Positions 25,997-37,909 of a stretch of 64,000 nucleotides of DNA are shown here, piece after piece. Under the pieces are notes generated by a model. The model had not been told where the DNA came from. It did not search any database and saw only the letters and a program-made list of their open reading frames with translations. The stretch's first letter is position 1. Each line of letters starts with the position of its first letter. The stretch comes from Spisula solida (lineage: Eukaryota; Mollusca; Bivalvia; Venerida; Mactridae), in NCBI GenBank assembly GCA_947247005.1, contig OX365952.1:50014722-50078721 (forward strand), in the 5' to 3' direction. A program made the position numbers and the translations under genes.

Positions 25997-26200
25997 TTAT
26001 GTGTGAGTACATTTTAATAACGTTCTGACATTGTGTTGAGTGGCACGTTCTGACGTATGTTTATACCATAGATGGTTAAAGGCATTTATCAAGTCGATAT
26101 ATACTGTACAGAGAATTTGACGTGATCCTTGACTTCTATTAGCATAATTTAAAGGTGCTTTAGAAAGAGTTGGTGCAAATAAGCAATTTAAACCACTCTC
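25997..26200 (-). pseudogene. possible reverse transcriptase relic, unit 2
   Basis: This is the counterpart of the relic at 11332-11517, with the same VYIDLINAFNHLWYKH string and one indel that changes the frame ends. No longer retrotransposon frame surrounds it. The support is a short motif only. Confidence 0.28.
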
Positions 26201-28466
26201 GATATCGCACACTGAGTGTTTTTCTTATTAAGAATAGCGCAGAGTTTCCTTCCAACATATTTTGTCATCGAACTGTAACATCAACAAACTACAGCGTAAA
26301 CATCAGCGAGGTATTTGGGTCGTTTTGCAAATAGTTTTCGTCAAATAGAACTAATTATATAGGGTACTGATACCCTTTAGAGCTTTGGATGTAAAATTTC
26401 TAAATAACTACACAATGTCGAGTTTTCGTTATTTTTGATGTCAGTGTAGTTGTTTATGGGATATACAGGCAACTATACAAAAGTTATGCGAATAATTTTA
26501 CACTTTTATTTTGTGTTTGCAATGCACCAATACTGTATGTGAGACAGCACATTTAACAGCTTATATCTTGTCTATATTAATAACCACGGATGAATGTATT
26601 CAAAATCTGTGAGTATCACGAAGACACTCGAAGTGTAGTACAAACACAAATCCAAAGAACCGATATTGCACAATTTTCTCACGGAAATTCATATATGCAA
26701 AGCAAGAACATGGTAATATATACATGTATAAGGGTCAGGATCAAGCCAAATTATCCGTACAATATCAGATAAAAGTATGTATGGTAACAGTCTTTGATAA
26801 AGTAACTATGTCTATCCACGAGAAAACAGAAGAAAACCTGCATAATGGATTTTTTAAATCTCATACATGTAATCATATCTATTGAAAAACGGCCAAAGAG
26901 ATAAATGGGTGGAGTAAGTGACATTGCTTATCACAGAAGAACCTAAATGTGCAAAATAGTTCACTTGAATTTTTACATGTAAATATTTTAACACAGAATG
27001 TGTTTGACATTTATGAGCACAGATCGGCATGTTCTGGGTTCGTTTTACTGGAAGAGTATTTATATACAGCGGCTCGGTATAAAGTTTGTCATAATATGGT
27101 ACAGGTATCACTGTTTTTGTTGTTTTGTCCAAAAACTGGATTCATACAGAAACATTACAAGTACTTTTGTATTTAGTGGAGGGTGTAGCCCGAGATTAAT
27201 AGATATACGAGTGTATGTAATCTGTATCGTAGTTTGACTGCGACCTGGTCACCCAGTGTATTATTACAATTATCACTTTTCCAGTTCAGTATTGCAGTTA
27301 CTCCACCCTTTTTCATCGTAACTATGATATAATGTACATGTTCAGTATGTAACTGCTGTCACCAACACGCAGCCCTTGAGATTCTCCGGTAGCATGCGAA
27401 TTAAGCGTGAACAATGTCAATGCAATTACACGTTTGAAATTCTACAAACACACACTCATACTTCAAAGGTAATAATATAACTACAATACTAATAAAGGCC
27501 ATGATGCATGAGTATATTATAACATGATACAGTCGTTTTGCTATTAAAATGATATTCAATACTCTATGATACGAAACATTATTGTTACACCCCTTTATAT
27601 AAATTTTCACTCGTGACTACGGTGTTTTTTATCACTCGCTGAAATAAAATTCACCATATATCTTCTATATGATTATAATTATTATTATCAAGTAGAGTTA
27701 TATACGACATGTACATGTACATATTCCCAAGCAGCGAACTGTCTGCTGAGAGGGAAGGTCGAAGGTTTCTACTTCATGTTTGTAATTCAACAGTTAATTA
27801 GACAATAGTTACCAGGAAGTATACAGTATAGATATGGATCGGGAAGTAGCTAGCTTAGAAAATGCCTAGGCATCTTATAAGCCTAGTTGGTTGGTCAGAG
27901 ATAACGCCACAAGCAGTATTTTAACATCCGATATATTTGAGATTTAACTATTTCATAAGTCTAGCAATTACTATCATCTAAATGAACCAATATACATGGA
28001 GATCTAATCATATTGTTATTAAAAGACGATGTGACCTTTTAATAGGTGAGACACTATCATAATCAATAACCAGTTTACTAAGATAAGCCGGAAATCAAGA
28101 CATAACACTTTTGATCAACTCGTCCGTTACACAATGTGTCTGCTTTCTACAGAGCATTATATTATTTATGCATACTTGCATTTGCAATTGGAGTTTTTGT
28201 TGCACCTTTTCATGAACGATATTATATAATACAGATGTTGGTGATTTATAACGCGTTGGTCTGAGCACATGACGAAATCCAATTTTTCATTTAACGGTTA
28301 TGAAAGTCAATAACCTATAGCAACAGGATTAAGCCATCTACGACTTTTCCCTAACTATGTTAACTGACATTTCCCGCTTGTACGCTATGTTAAACAACTG
28401 TATACTGGTCAAAATACGTATCCGTTTTCTTTTGTATTTTATCGTGTTTCTCGCCGATTTTTTTAG

Positions 28467-28614
28467 TTCCATACTAGTATATGCCGTGCATTCAAGAAAG
28501 CATGACGTGACGAAAGGTACTCTTTCTAATGCATTTTACGAATATTTGATTGAATTTAAGTACGGGAATTTTCACGTGATTCCCGACCTTCTATTCGCAT
28601 CATTTAACAGCTGA
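28467..28614 (+). other. possible plus-strand terminal exon or pseudo-exon
   Basis: A run of T followed by AG (gatttttttag) looks like a 3' splice site. It leads into an open frame containing NAFYEYLIEFKYGNFHVIPD and ending in a TGA. The block recurs in unit 1 (to 1332), unit 2 (to 13987) and twice in unit 4 (around 40637 and to 42066). The first unit 4 copy has a one-base deletion (gtgagtccg for gtgatcccc) that breaks the frame, and differences among copies are not concentrated at silent sites. No family is recognised. It is most likely a decayed or non-coding block. Confidence 0.18.
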
Positions 28615-30033
28615 TATCGTGTCTATATTCATAACTCCGGTTGTAAAAGCGGAAAGCATCATGAAAACTGTTGAGGTTTTATTCAATGACCGATATTGCA
28701 TGATTGGCACTGGAATATTGATATATTCAACGCTAGAGCCTTGCAATATTAGCATGCATAAAGGTTAGGATCAAGTCAATATGTTCGGCAAAATTGAACA
28801 AACAAGACCTGGTTTTATGTTTTACTATCATGTTGAAACTTTCCACCAGTACATGTCATCCAAAGTTTCCACGAAAAGTTAGATAATCGCACTTGCTTGT
28901 CATAATGTAAGTAATAAAATATCAAATTAGGTGAAGTTATTTGCATTTTTATGCAAGGATGCATGTTGTGTTTTACATTATTTATAGCGTTAATTTACTA
29001 CGTTTTATACGAATTCAAGTAATAAATAAATTAGATGATACAATTTCGTGGAAGGCACAATGTTCAAAGTGTCGCGCATAATAACATACATTGTATTATC
29101 AAGTTGTCATTTCATGAAAATATGTCTAGTAGGAAATAACTGTGTCATTTACAGCTTTTTACATAGCACAGTGTTTGCCATTTAAGATAAAGAATATCCA
29201 GTATGCATGTACGTGGGGTGATCAATATATTTGTGGACTAGTAATCCTGCTAGAGCACTTCAGGGGAAGGTCAATCGGCTCGACGGTCAGAACGCTGAAG
29301 GTGGCGGAGTCACCGTGTATAAACCCAATCACTGTATGGCTTATTGGGGTACTATACAATTCAACTTGTATGATTTATTGTGATTGAAACATCCGGTGAT
29401 TTCCTATCACGGTTCAACTTGTTGCAAGACTATACAATTCAACGTGTACTCTTTATTGCGAAAACCGGACGTTGACTCGTTTATACACTGTGGGAGTAGG
29501 ATTTGTATAAAAAGAAGACAGAGGCCAGTGGTTGGTATGGAAAACAAACGAGCTGGGATGAGTATCTATAAATCTGTTTCTTCTGGTCTACCATTTAACT
29601 TTGTTATCTTATCATATCTACAATATATACAATATCCTCAGCGTTCGTGGTGGTCTGTATTTAAAGTGCAAGACATGTGCAGACTGCTCATAAAACGATA
29701 ATTGTTAGAAATGCATAATGGAGTGCTTTCATAGAGTCTATACGATTCAGACATTTTTCTATTTTACAACAATCCAAATCGCATTCGTTACCCAATGACG
29801 TGAATTCATGGTAAAACAGAAAATGAGCACCAATGTGTAAGACAGTAAAACACGATCGCCATGGTAATACTGTAGTTAATAAGCTTCTAAAACAGTTCCA
29901 GAACTGAAGTTTACAAAATTTATTACCAAAGAAATTAGTCTGCTGCATTCTGAAATTCTAACTAATGCATTTAGCGGGAATGCATTTGTATTGAAACTAT
30001 GAACATTCTGACAGCTGAGGAACTTATACACCT

Positions 30034-30393
30034 ATGCTGTGTGATGCTGATAACAGAAAAGTACAAGTGCAGCGTTTATTGGCCCACTTGATGTACACTT
30101 TCATTAATAACCGTTATTGCGGTGTTAAGGTAGTTGGCATCATGTTCAGCAATATATTTCATTTTCGTACACAAGTATTTGCAAGTATTCCTAAGTTACC
30201 ACAGAGAAATGACGTGTTTCTTTTCACTTACTATTCCTTAATTACCAAAGAATCATGGGGAAATAGCGTTATCTTTATAAATAATATTAATAAATTATCA
30301 AAGAATTCTTTTCCAGGTCCCGTTGGTGTAAACGAAGGTTTATTAATGTGTAAACGTCTAGTCTTAGCCAATCAGAATGCAGGGATTCGCTGA
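30034..30393 (+). other. 119-codon open frame, unit 3 copy
   Basis: This is the copy of the frame at 15411-15770, differing by a V-to-M change in the middle and otherwise nearly identical. The same caution applies: a young copy, no recognised domain, and no sign of protein-level constraint. Confidence 0.18.
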
Positions 30394-33163
30394 CTTTGGA
30401 ATTATAGAGAAATGATGTGTTCTTTGTCAGTAAACATTATCCATCGTATACATAGCCTGCTAATGCGTATTCAGATGTTCACGTGACGTCGGATACATCA
30501 TTTGACCGGTATCGGCGTCTGACTGATTACGTCATCATATTTCTGTGTGCTCGTAACGTGTGTAAAACGTACACTGGTCAGCGTGTTTGCCAAATATCTC
30601 CTACATTCGGTATACGTTGTTGATATACGTCATAGTGTGACAGTGACTGCTAGAACAGATTAATATTGCCTCAATGGATATGATTATTCGGTTTACATAC
30701 GTAGGCTAATATAAGAATATTTCAAACATAATAGTTAGAGAACTCACTTTTCAGCAGGGCATGTTACCTCTATGATTGTCTTTGTGATATAAGTTTGTAT
30801 ATTCGTCGACTTATCTAACGATTTTATTTCGCACATGTTTGTCGCACAGGTAACTGTATCAATGATAAAGAGTAAAAAAATATTTATTTTATAAAATTTA
30901 TGTTATCTTAGAAAGGTCCATTTGTACTAGAGTAGCCAGATTTAAATTGATTTGGAGCATTCCCTGTTCTTAACTAAAACACCTAACATTTGCTGCAATA
31001 TAGATCTCATATCACCCACACCATGTTTTAACTAAACCCTAACATTTGCCATAATATAGTATCACCTACAGTAGGGTTACATACAAAATGATACTCAGCA
31101 CGACACAACAACTTGTGACATTACTAGGGATAGTGGTTGGTTCATCTCACCAGGCTCGTGATTAATGTTCATTTTATGCAATCAAACTCCTCCCGTATAA
31201 AACAGCACGGCTTTGTCACGTATTCCGTGATCCGAACACTATACACAGCTTAAATTAAACATTTAACTAAACAAATAAATAAATTTGTGTTTTGTTGGTT
31301 TGTTTATTTTATATGATCAAACATCTGAATGCATTTATTTGTGCAATAAAACGGTTTATTAAAGTTTAAAGTATGTTTGAAGAAGTTTAATTCATTTAAT
31401 TTCTACAGTTTAAATTAAATAAAGAAATAACAGTATAAACAAATATTCATAGAACAAAGTGCAAAACCATCCTAGGGAGCCCTGAAAACAGGTTTTCATA
31501 TTGGCTAGGCTTATCATTAGGTGGTATTTTAGCTTGTAAAAGGTGTACCAGAAAGGCAATGTCACGTACAAAATCAAATACAATTTCACAAACAAAGTCC
31601 ATAGCAACGAGCATGCGAAGGCAATGCAACATACAGTGTTCCATACAAATATCACATAACGGCGATCTCGTATATTAAGTCCAATAAAAAGTCTCTAATA
31701 AAGGACACTCCAAGGCAATGCCACATACAAAGTTTAGACAAAAATACCACAATAAAATGCAGATTTAATATACAAACATACAAAAAAACAATTCAACAAC
31801 TACGTACATATATTTATAACAAATGTCGAATTCATGATTATGAACACGAGTCAGCGAGATATGGGAATATAGTACTGCCTTAGAACGGCCAGAGAAAACA
31901 ACACTTTAAATTTGATTGTACAATTCAACTTGTCAGTGAGGACAATTGCCTTGTCCCAATTCCTCTTTATTCCCATGTTGTCTTCCAGTAAGAAACAGAC
32001 ATAATGATGACATACATTGTTTGACTATGTGGTTTGCACAGTATGCAGTCAGTGTTTATAATGAAATAATCAGGCATTATGTATTGTTATCTATAAACGT
32101 TCAACTCATTTTATTGTCACAGTAACACTGCTAACCCAACATACACTGATTGGCCAGGCACTGATAAATTGTGGTGAATGTGTGAAATTAGAGAGTTTAG
32201 AAACGCTGTCTACGCTCTACAATGACAGCAGCTCAACATATTAATGTACTTACGGAATTACTTAGGCCATTTGCTTCTAGGAAAATGCAAGCATGGTGAA
32301 ATTACCTGTACGCCAATCGTCCCTCATACAGTCGGACACATTATTCAAATACAATATAGTTATAATCATATTCTAACACTACCGACGCTTTTGTCTATTT
32401 AGACAAAGAACAAACGTAGCGTTGTATAACGTCTGATATACAATGAAAGTGACGACACGTCGTTTTTATGACGTCATACAGGTAAACAAGTAATGTTAAC
32501 AACATACTCTCCCAAAGTAACACGGGCTCAATATATAAATGCGCGCTTATAAAATCATGCTAGAATCTAAATAAAATATTCAAACATTTGTAGTACAATG
32601 GTTTGACTCTTGGTATTAACAGGTCAGACCTACGTCCTTCGTGGGTAATTTCTACGCGCCAAAACTACAAACCATTGTATAACAGCCGGTATACAACGGT
32701 TTTTCATAAGTTAAGTTTTAAAATATCGTTACCATTGGCGATGAATCTGATTGAACTTGTACTGTAAATAGTTGTATTATGTAATCATATACTGTACTGT
32801 AATGTCTTATGTATGGCAAAATACACCATATGACAATAATAATGCAGTTTTATAGTAGGTAAAATTAATTGGTACATAACATGTAGTATGGTGATGGAAA
32901 AAGGCAATGTATGTATTATCAAAATATGCTCAAGTCATAAGTTTTCTAGGAGGATTAATTTCGTGGATAACATGAACGAACTTGACACGAATTAAATCAC
33001 CGCGGGTTATCAGGCCATCGACAGATTATATAAAACAAGTTGCCAATCTAATGATTTTGAAGCACGAATTTAAGACACTAAGAGAATTGTATGGTTTTAC
33101 AATAAATGTAATTCATAAAACACGCGAAAACATAATACGCTACAATATAATGTAAAAACTTAC

Positions 33164-33385
33164 GTCTATGTCAAGGTCGAATCTTTTGTTCAAATTTCGT
33201 CTGCGTTTCTGATATTTTAACTCTTCTTTCGTCGGCTTAAATGGATTTTTCAGACCATACTTTTCGTACAATTGGTCCCTCGTGAAATATTGTTCGTAAT
33301 AAGCACTAACTACATCCATTGATATGAGGACTAAGCATAGTAGTGTTATTATTTTTGATGGACTCATTCCGACAACTTTCACCAT
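33164..33385 (-). CDS. first coding exon of a small secreted or type II membrane protein, array copy 3
   Basis: This is the unit 3 copy of the 74-residue secretory exon. Residues 5, 8 and 23 are Val, Ser and Met, a combination shared only with copy 4, so copies 3 and 4 form a pair. The stem has Gln at 38 and one silent TAT-to-TAC change in the YEKYG motif. The phase-0 GTAAGT donor and the start context are identical to the other copies. The exon lies 14,622 bp from copy 2. Function and downstream exons are not recognised. Confidence 0.7.
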
Positions 33386-34271
33386 TATTTTCACAACTTT
33401 TTTACTCTTCCTCTAGGCCTTCCACCAACGTAGTGAGAAGAATGAAACTTTCACACGTTTTCGCATTATTATAAACACTATATTCCAAATTATTAATAAC
33501 ATAAATTTTAATCAAACAATATTGCACCATTTCGCGTAATCATAATCACAATTTAAGACCATTAATTTAAACATTATCCTAATAGCATGGATTGAACGAA
33601 ATGCAATAAAATATCATTTTTAGCTTTTTCACAAATTTATTTTCAAATAACTATGTTTGATCAAATGTTGATTAAATCCAATAATATGCAAACCTCATTT
33701 CGTAATCGACTAATATAAATCCACACAGATGCACAACATAATTTATACCCTTCAATTGCAATATGTGAACGTAGTGTCAAAACTATTATTACTCATCTTA
33801 TGCATGTAAATCAACAACGACGGTAAAATCCACACCTATTCTCGTATATCATAAAAACGACTTCCTATTTAACGTCCGACTTTTAGCACTGATTATACTT
33901 AAATCATCAGCTACATTGTCTTTTTACTGTTAATGCAGTTTATTAATGCGTATACTGAGTTACGTTCAGTTATGACATGGTTTATCGGTATAACACAGCA
34001 ATACTGTGGTATAGCTCACTCTGAGTGCTTTAAGATAGAATGAACACACAGTTAAAAGATAACCTCAATGAAAGCCTACCAAAGAATAAAACACTATCAG
34101 TGCTACTATCAATACAGAACCTGTCCAATCTTACCTATAACTTTGCAGTCTGGTAGTTTTTACGTATCTAAAACGTTTAGGGTCATTCAATGGAGGGTAT
34201 ACGTTTGATTGAATACGTAATGCAATCTTAACAAATCACCTCAGCTTGTTTTATTTGCATAATTAAGTTAT

Positions 34272-34795
34272 AAATCTTACGCAGATAATAAATACTTTTT
34301 TCACCGTCAGTTATGTAATTAAAGTTTTCGATACACACATACGTTCATACAGAGCTATTATAGATGGAGATTGTATAACTATCACAACTCACTGAACTTA
34401 CAGAACAACTTAGGGCGGTGTAGAAAGTCTACCTCGACAAATGCAAGGCTACAGTCGCTGACTTTTTTAAAAAATATCAAGCTATGAATATGGCACTGGC
34501 AACCGTCAAATTATGCCCCCTTTCAACCCAAACTGTACAACCATAGTACATATTACATACTATCTTGTTTTTATACATATCACATCAAATAAAATTGTTT
34601 CCAACAAATTATATTAAACAATATCAGGTTTGTAAACAATTTATTTAATGTGGTACGTATAAAAATATGATCATATGTTCTGGGGTTGTAGAGTTTGGGT
34701 TGGTTAGGGGTAGGCATAAGAAGACGAGTGCCTGTGGAATATGATAGACAACTATAAATGATATATAAAAATATTCAGCTAATTTCGCGACTCAC
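34272..34795. mobile_element. insert with eroded foldback arms, unit 3
   Basis: Units 1 and 2 read straight through this point (attaagttat...cacggtg...ttttaaaag). Units 3 and 4 carry a shared insert that begins aatcttacgcagataata. Within it, 34487-34735 is an eroded version of the long inverted repeat that is better kept in unit 4 (47930-48218); parts of both arms have been lost here. It has no coding capacity. Confidence 0.6.
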
Positions 34796-37481
34796 GGTGG
34801 GTTTTAAAAGAAATAATCGAGAAGCTTTCTAGGTTTTTTTTAAATCTCACTTTATCAAACGTATCCTGACATCTCGGTGACCGACGTGCATGAGTTAAGA
34901 AATAATGAATATGTACTTGTGTTTTATTGTAGAATAAAGCACAGTCACGAGTTCGGATGCGTAGTTATTAAATCACTAGTACGTAGTAATTTAATGTACG
35001 CAACAGAGCAAGTGACTGTACTTTATAATAGATAAAACGCAGGTACATATTCATTATTTCGGTACTAGAATACATGTTGTATTATATACAGCCAATATCC
35101 CGCATTTGACAACTAATCAAAACATAGCAACCACAGCACTATTTTCTTCATCGGAAGACTTATTTGCAGTTGGAACTTATTCTGTCGCAGCTGTGTTTTA
35201 TCGGTAGTTCGTGCACACCTCTAAATGTATGAAGCTGAGCCCGCTGGTTGTATTAAAATGGTTATTTTACGGATATAAATGTGGAAAAATGAAATTAAAT
35301 CGGATTATCGCACGTGAAATCGCTGACTTAGAATTGGAAGGTCGTAATAAGAATCATGTATATTTGAAATCTGTATCTCATTGTCCTTCAATGAGCCTAT
35401 TTTCATGAACATTGGTCATGTTGACCAAACTGTAGTTGAAAAACTTAGTGTATCCTTAAGTAAAGAGTAGTTTTCAGACAGTTTATCTTGTTTCTCAAAA
35501 TATTGATTTTGTATTACGACCTTCTAATGCTAAGCCAGCGAAATATAGATGATACTGAAAGTTGGACATGACCACGGTACCAACCTAACTGTTCCAAACA
35601 TTATGTACAATCTTACTGTTGGTAAAATTGGCAACTTATGAGATAAACTGCATCGTTTGTTACAAATGTCTACTCCATTGTAAATTGTTTGTGCAGTGCA
35701 CCATATGTAAAACTCGTAAAATATTAAGAAACAAAACGTTATGAACGGTTCATTTGGCGTTTTCTCATACCAATTATGATCCACATAGAAAAGTAACGTG
35801 GTTTTCCGAACAACAGATATTTGGCGTCTTGCGACTGTTTAGAAGCGAACGTTTTTAACGACAGATAGATTTTCCCCGACGGATTGATAACAGCCCCTTA
35901 ACGTCTGTAAATAGGTCGTGTGTGCATTTGATGTGGGAACGGGTTATTCACAAGAACTGTTAATAAGATTATATAACTTGTAATTGTATTGACCCTTTAG
36001 AAATAAGTGCATAACTTCATGGTATCTGCATACTAGAAATAAGTCGGTAAGGAATGAAGTGGTGTGAATAATCGCTTGTTACCAAGGCGTATTCTGTGAC
36101 ATTATTCCACATGTGGAGAAGAAATTGCCTAATAATTTTAGTATCCAACACCATCCATACCCAAATATTAGTATACTAAATGTAACACAACTTTAATCAT
36201 GAAGTTAAACATTAACATTAATACTTTATTATCGTCTATATTGAGAAGCTATAAAAATAAATAAAAATACCAGTACTTACATATAAAACAAAAATGAAAG
36301 TACATATCTTGATTTCGTTTTAACAGAACAAGTCGTACAGCTACATATGTTAAAATGCAAATAACAGCACGTTGCGTTTTGTGCCGTTAAGTATATTTCA
36401 ATGTCATTATGATTGACAGTAACTTGATGTTGTATGACATAGTTTCTGCAAATAGCTCTTTTAATCTTGACACTGATCGGGTATATCTACGAAATGCCAA
36501 TATAGTACAATATAGTGAATAATGAGGTTAAACGTAAATTGCGCGTGCCAAAGTCGAAATTCAAACTATTAGACAGTGATACCAAGGCCTAGTGGAAATT
36601 GCCCCTGAATTCATTATCTTGCTGTGCTCTGCAACGAGTGATAAAACATGTGTTCCAGACAATTTATCATTGATCGGAGCACCTCGCAACTGTTGGCTGA
36701 ATGATCATGACAACACACGGGGCAAAACGTGAATAATAGAGGTACAATTACGTCAACACATCGACACGATAAGCTTCACTTATCTCATGTCTGTAACCCA
36801 AATTGACAAATTATCTGCAACACCAGCTCACATTTAGATTGCCTGGAATTGATAATGTTAAGACACACACTATTGCTGCTTACACAGGCCGTGTTTTCCA
36901 AGTATGTTATTCATGATGATAGATGCATGCCAGAAAAAGTAATGTTGTACGTATAATGTAAATTGGTCTTGTCTTAAACAAGCAATGACAGGGTACTACT
37001 TAAAGAAGATGAGATGTAACGTGGAACTATATAAGGTTAAGTCCGAATTTTAGTATCTTTATTAGAGCATACTCATTATACCAAAACGTCTATTAGCGTT
37101 CCATAATATTTGATCTGCGATATTTGATATTCCCTTCTTCAAACGGATGCAATTATTTAAACCTGTTTTTCTTTCCAGATAAAGCAAATAACTGATAAAC
37201 TCACTCTAGAAGCGGTAAATGTGTTTTGTATGATAATTACATTATCGTATATACCCTATCTGGTTAAAGTGCACGGTATCAATTTGTATATAATTTGATA
37301 ACATTATGCAATCTATTGACACACGCTGCTTATTACGTCTAAATGATTGAATTATTTAAATGTGTCAGCAAATATAACTATGGTTGTACATGAGAAATGA
37401 ACTTCTGTTTACCTAAATAATCGATGTAAAATAATAGCATTCCAAATGCCAGTGGAGCCTTTTAGCATAGAAAAGGCCTGG

Positions 37482-37909
37482 CCCCAATTCCACGAAAAAA
37501 CTTAAGTTATTGCTCAGCTGAGACTGTTATTTTGAATTTATTATGTGACTACAAGTATAGTCTTGTGATGTGGATTGCTACCAGAAACTGTGTATTTATT
37601 GCTAAATAATGATATAGTAGGTGATTTTTGTATGTAATGCTCATTGAAATCCGACAGTAATGAATAATAAAGAACGTCATACTTGAGTCTGCTATAGCAG
37701 ACTTACGTTTTTGCTTTAGTTGTTTATAACTTTAAAACACTATGTTCTGTAAAAATTGGACTTATTTTGTATTGCTCTATTAAATAGGCAACTAACTGTG
37801 ATGAAACAGTATATACAAGTATACATTAAAGTCATTTAACCTGCAAAATATGTTTTTAAAATAGCAGTCTCAGCTGAGCAATAACTTAAGTTTTTTCGTG
37901 GAATTGGGG
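37482..37909. mobile_element. 428-bp MITE with 52-bp terminal inverted repeats
   Basis: The element starts ccccaattccacgaaaaaac and ends with its complement. The inverted repeats run about 52 bp with one mismatch and include cttaagttattgctcagctg. It is flanked by cctgg on both sides (37477-37481 and 37910-37914), a likely 5-bp or slightly longer target duplication. Unit 1 near 10085 shows the empty site (gaaaagggcctggtac). The interior is A+T-rich with no frame. The long, nearly perfect arms point to a recent insertion. The superfamily cannot be fixed from a target duplication of uncertain length. Confidence 0.85.

Larger units (their letters stand above)
12556..27179. repeat. tandem segmental duplication, unit 2 (about 14.6 kb)
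   Basis: This is the longest unit. Landmarks here recur in unit 3 at a constant offset of 14,622-14,626 bp with few differences over 12556-19660. To the right it matches unit 1 more closely than unit 3. It holds the exon at 18542-18763, the conserved open frame at 15411-15770, the foldback palindrome at 20751-20874, the GC block at about 20945-21285, an 887-bp DNA transposon at 22744-23630 that is absent from the other units, and the reverse transcriptase-like relic. A ~75-bp segment containing aggcaatg(t/c)cacata is present about three times at 16910-17140 but only once in unit 1. The remaining long A+T-rich stretches show no supportable gene. Confidence 0.9.
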
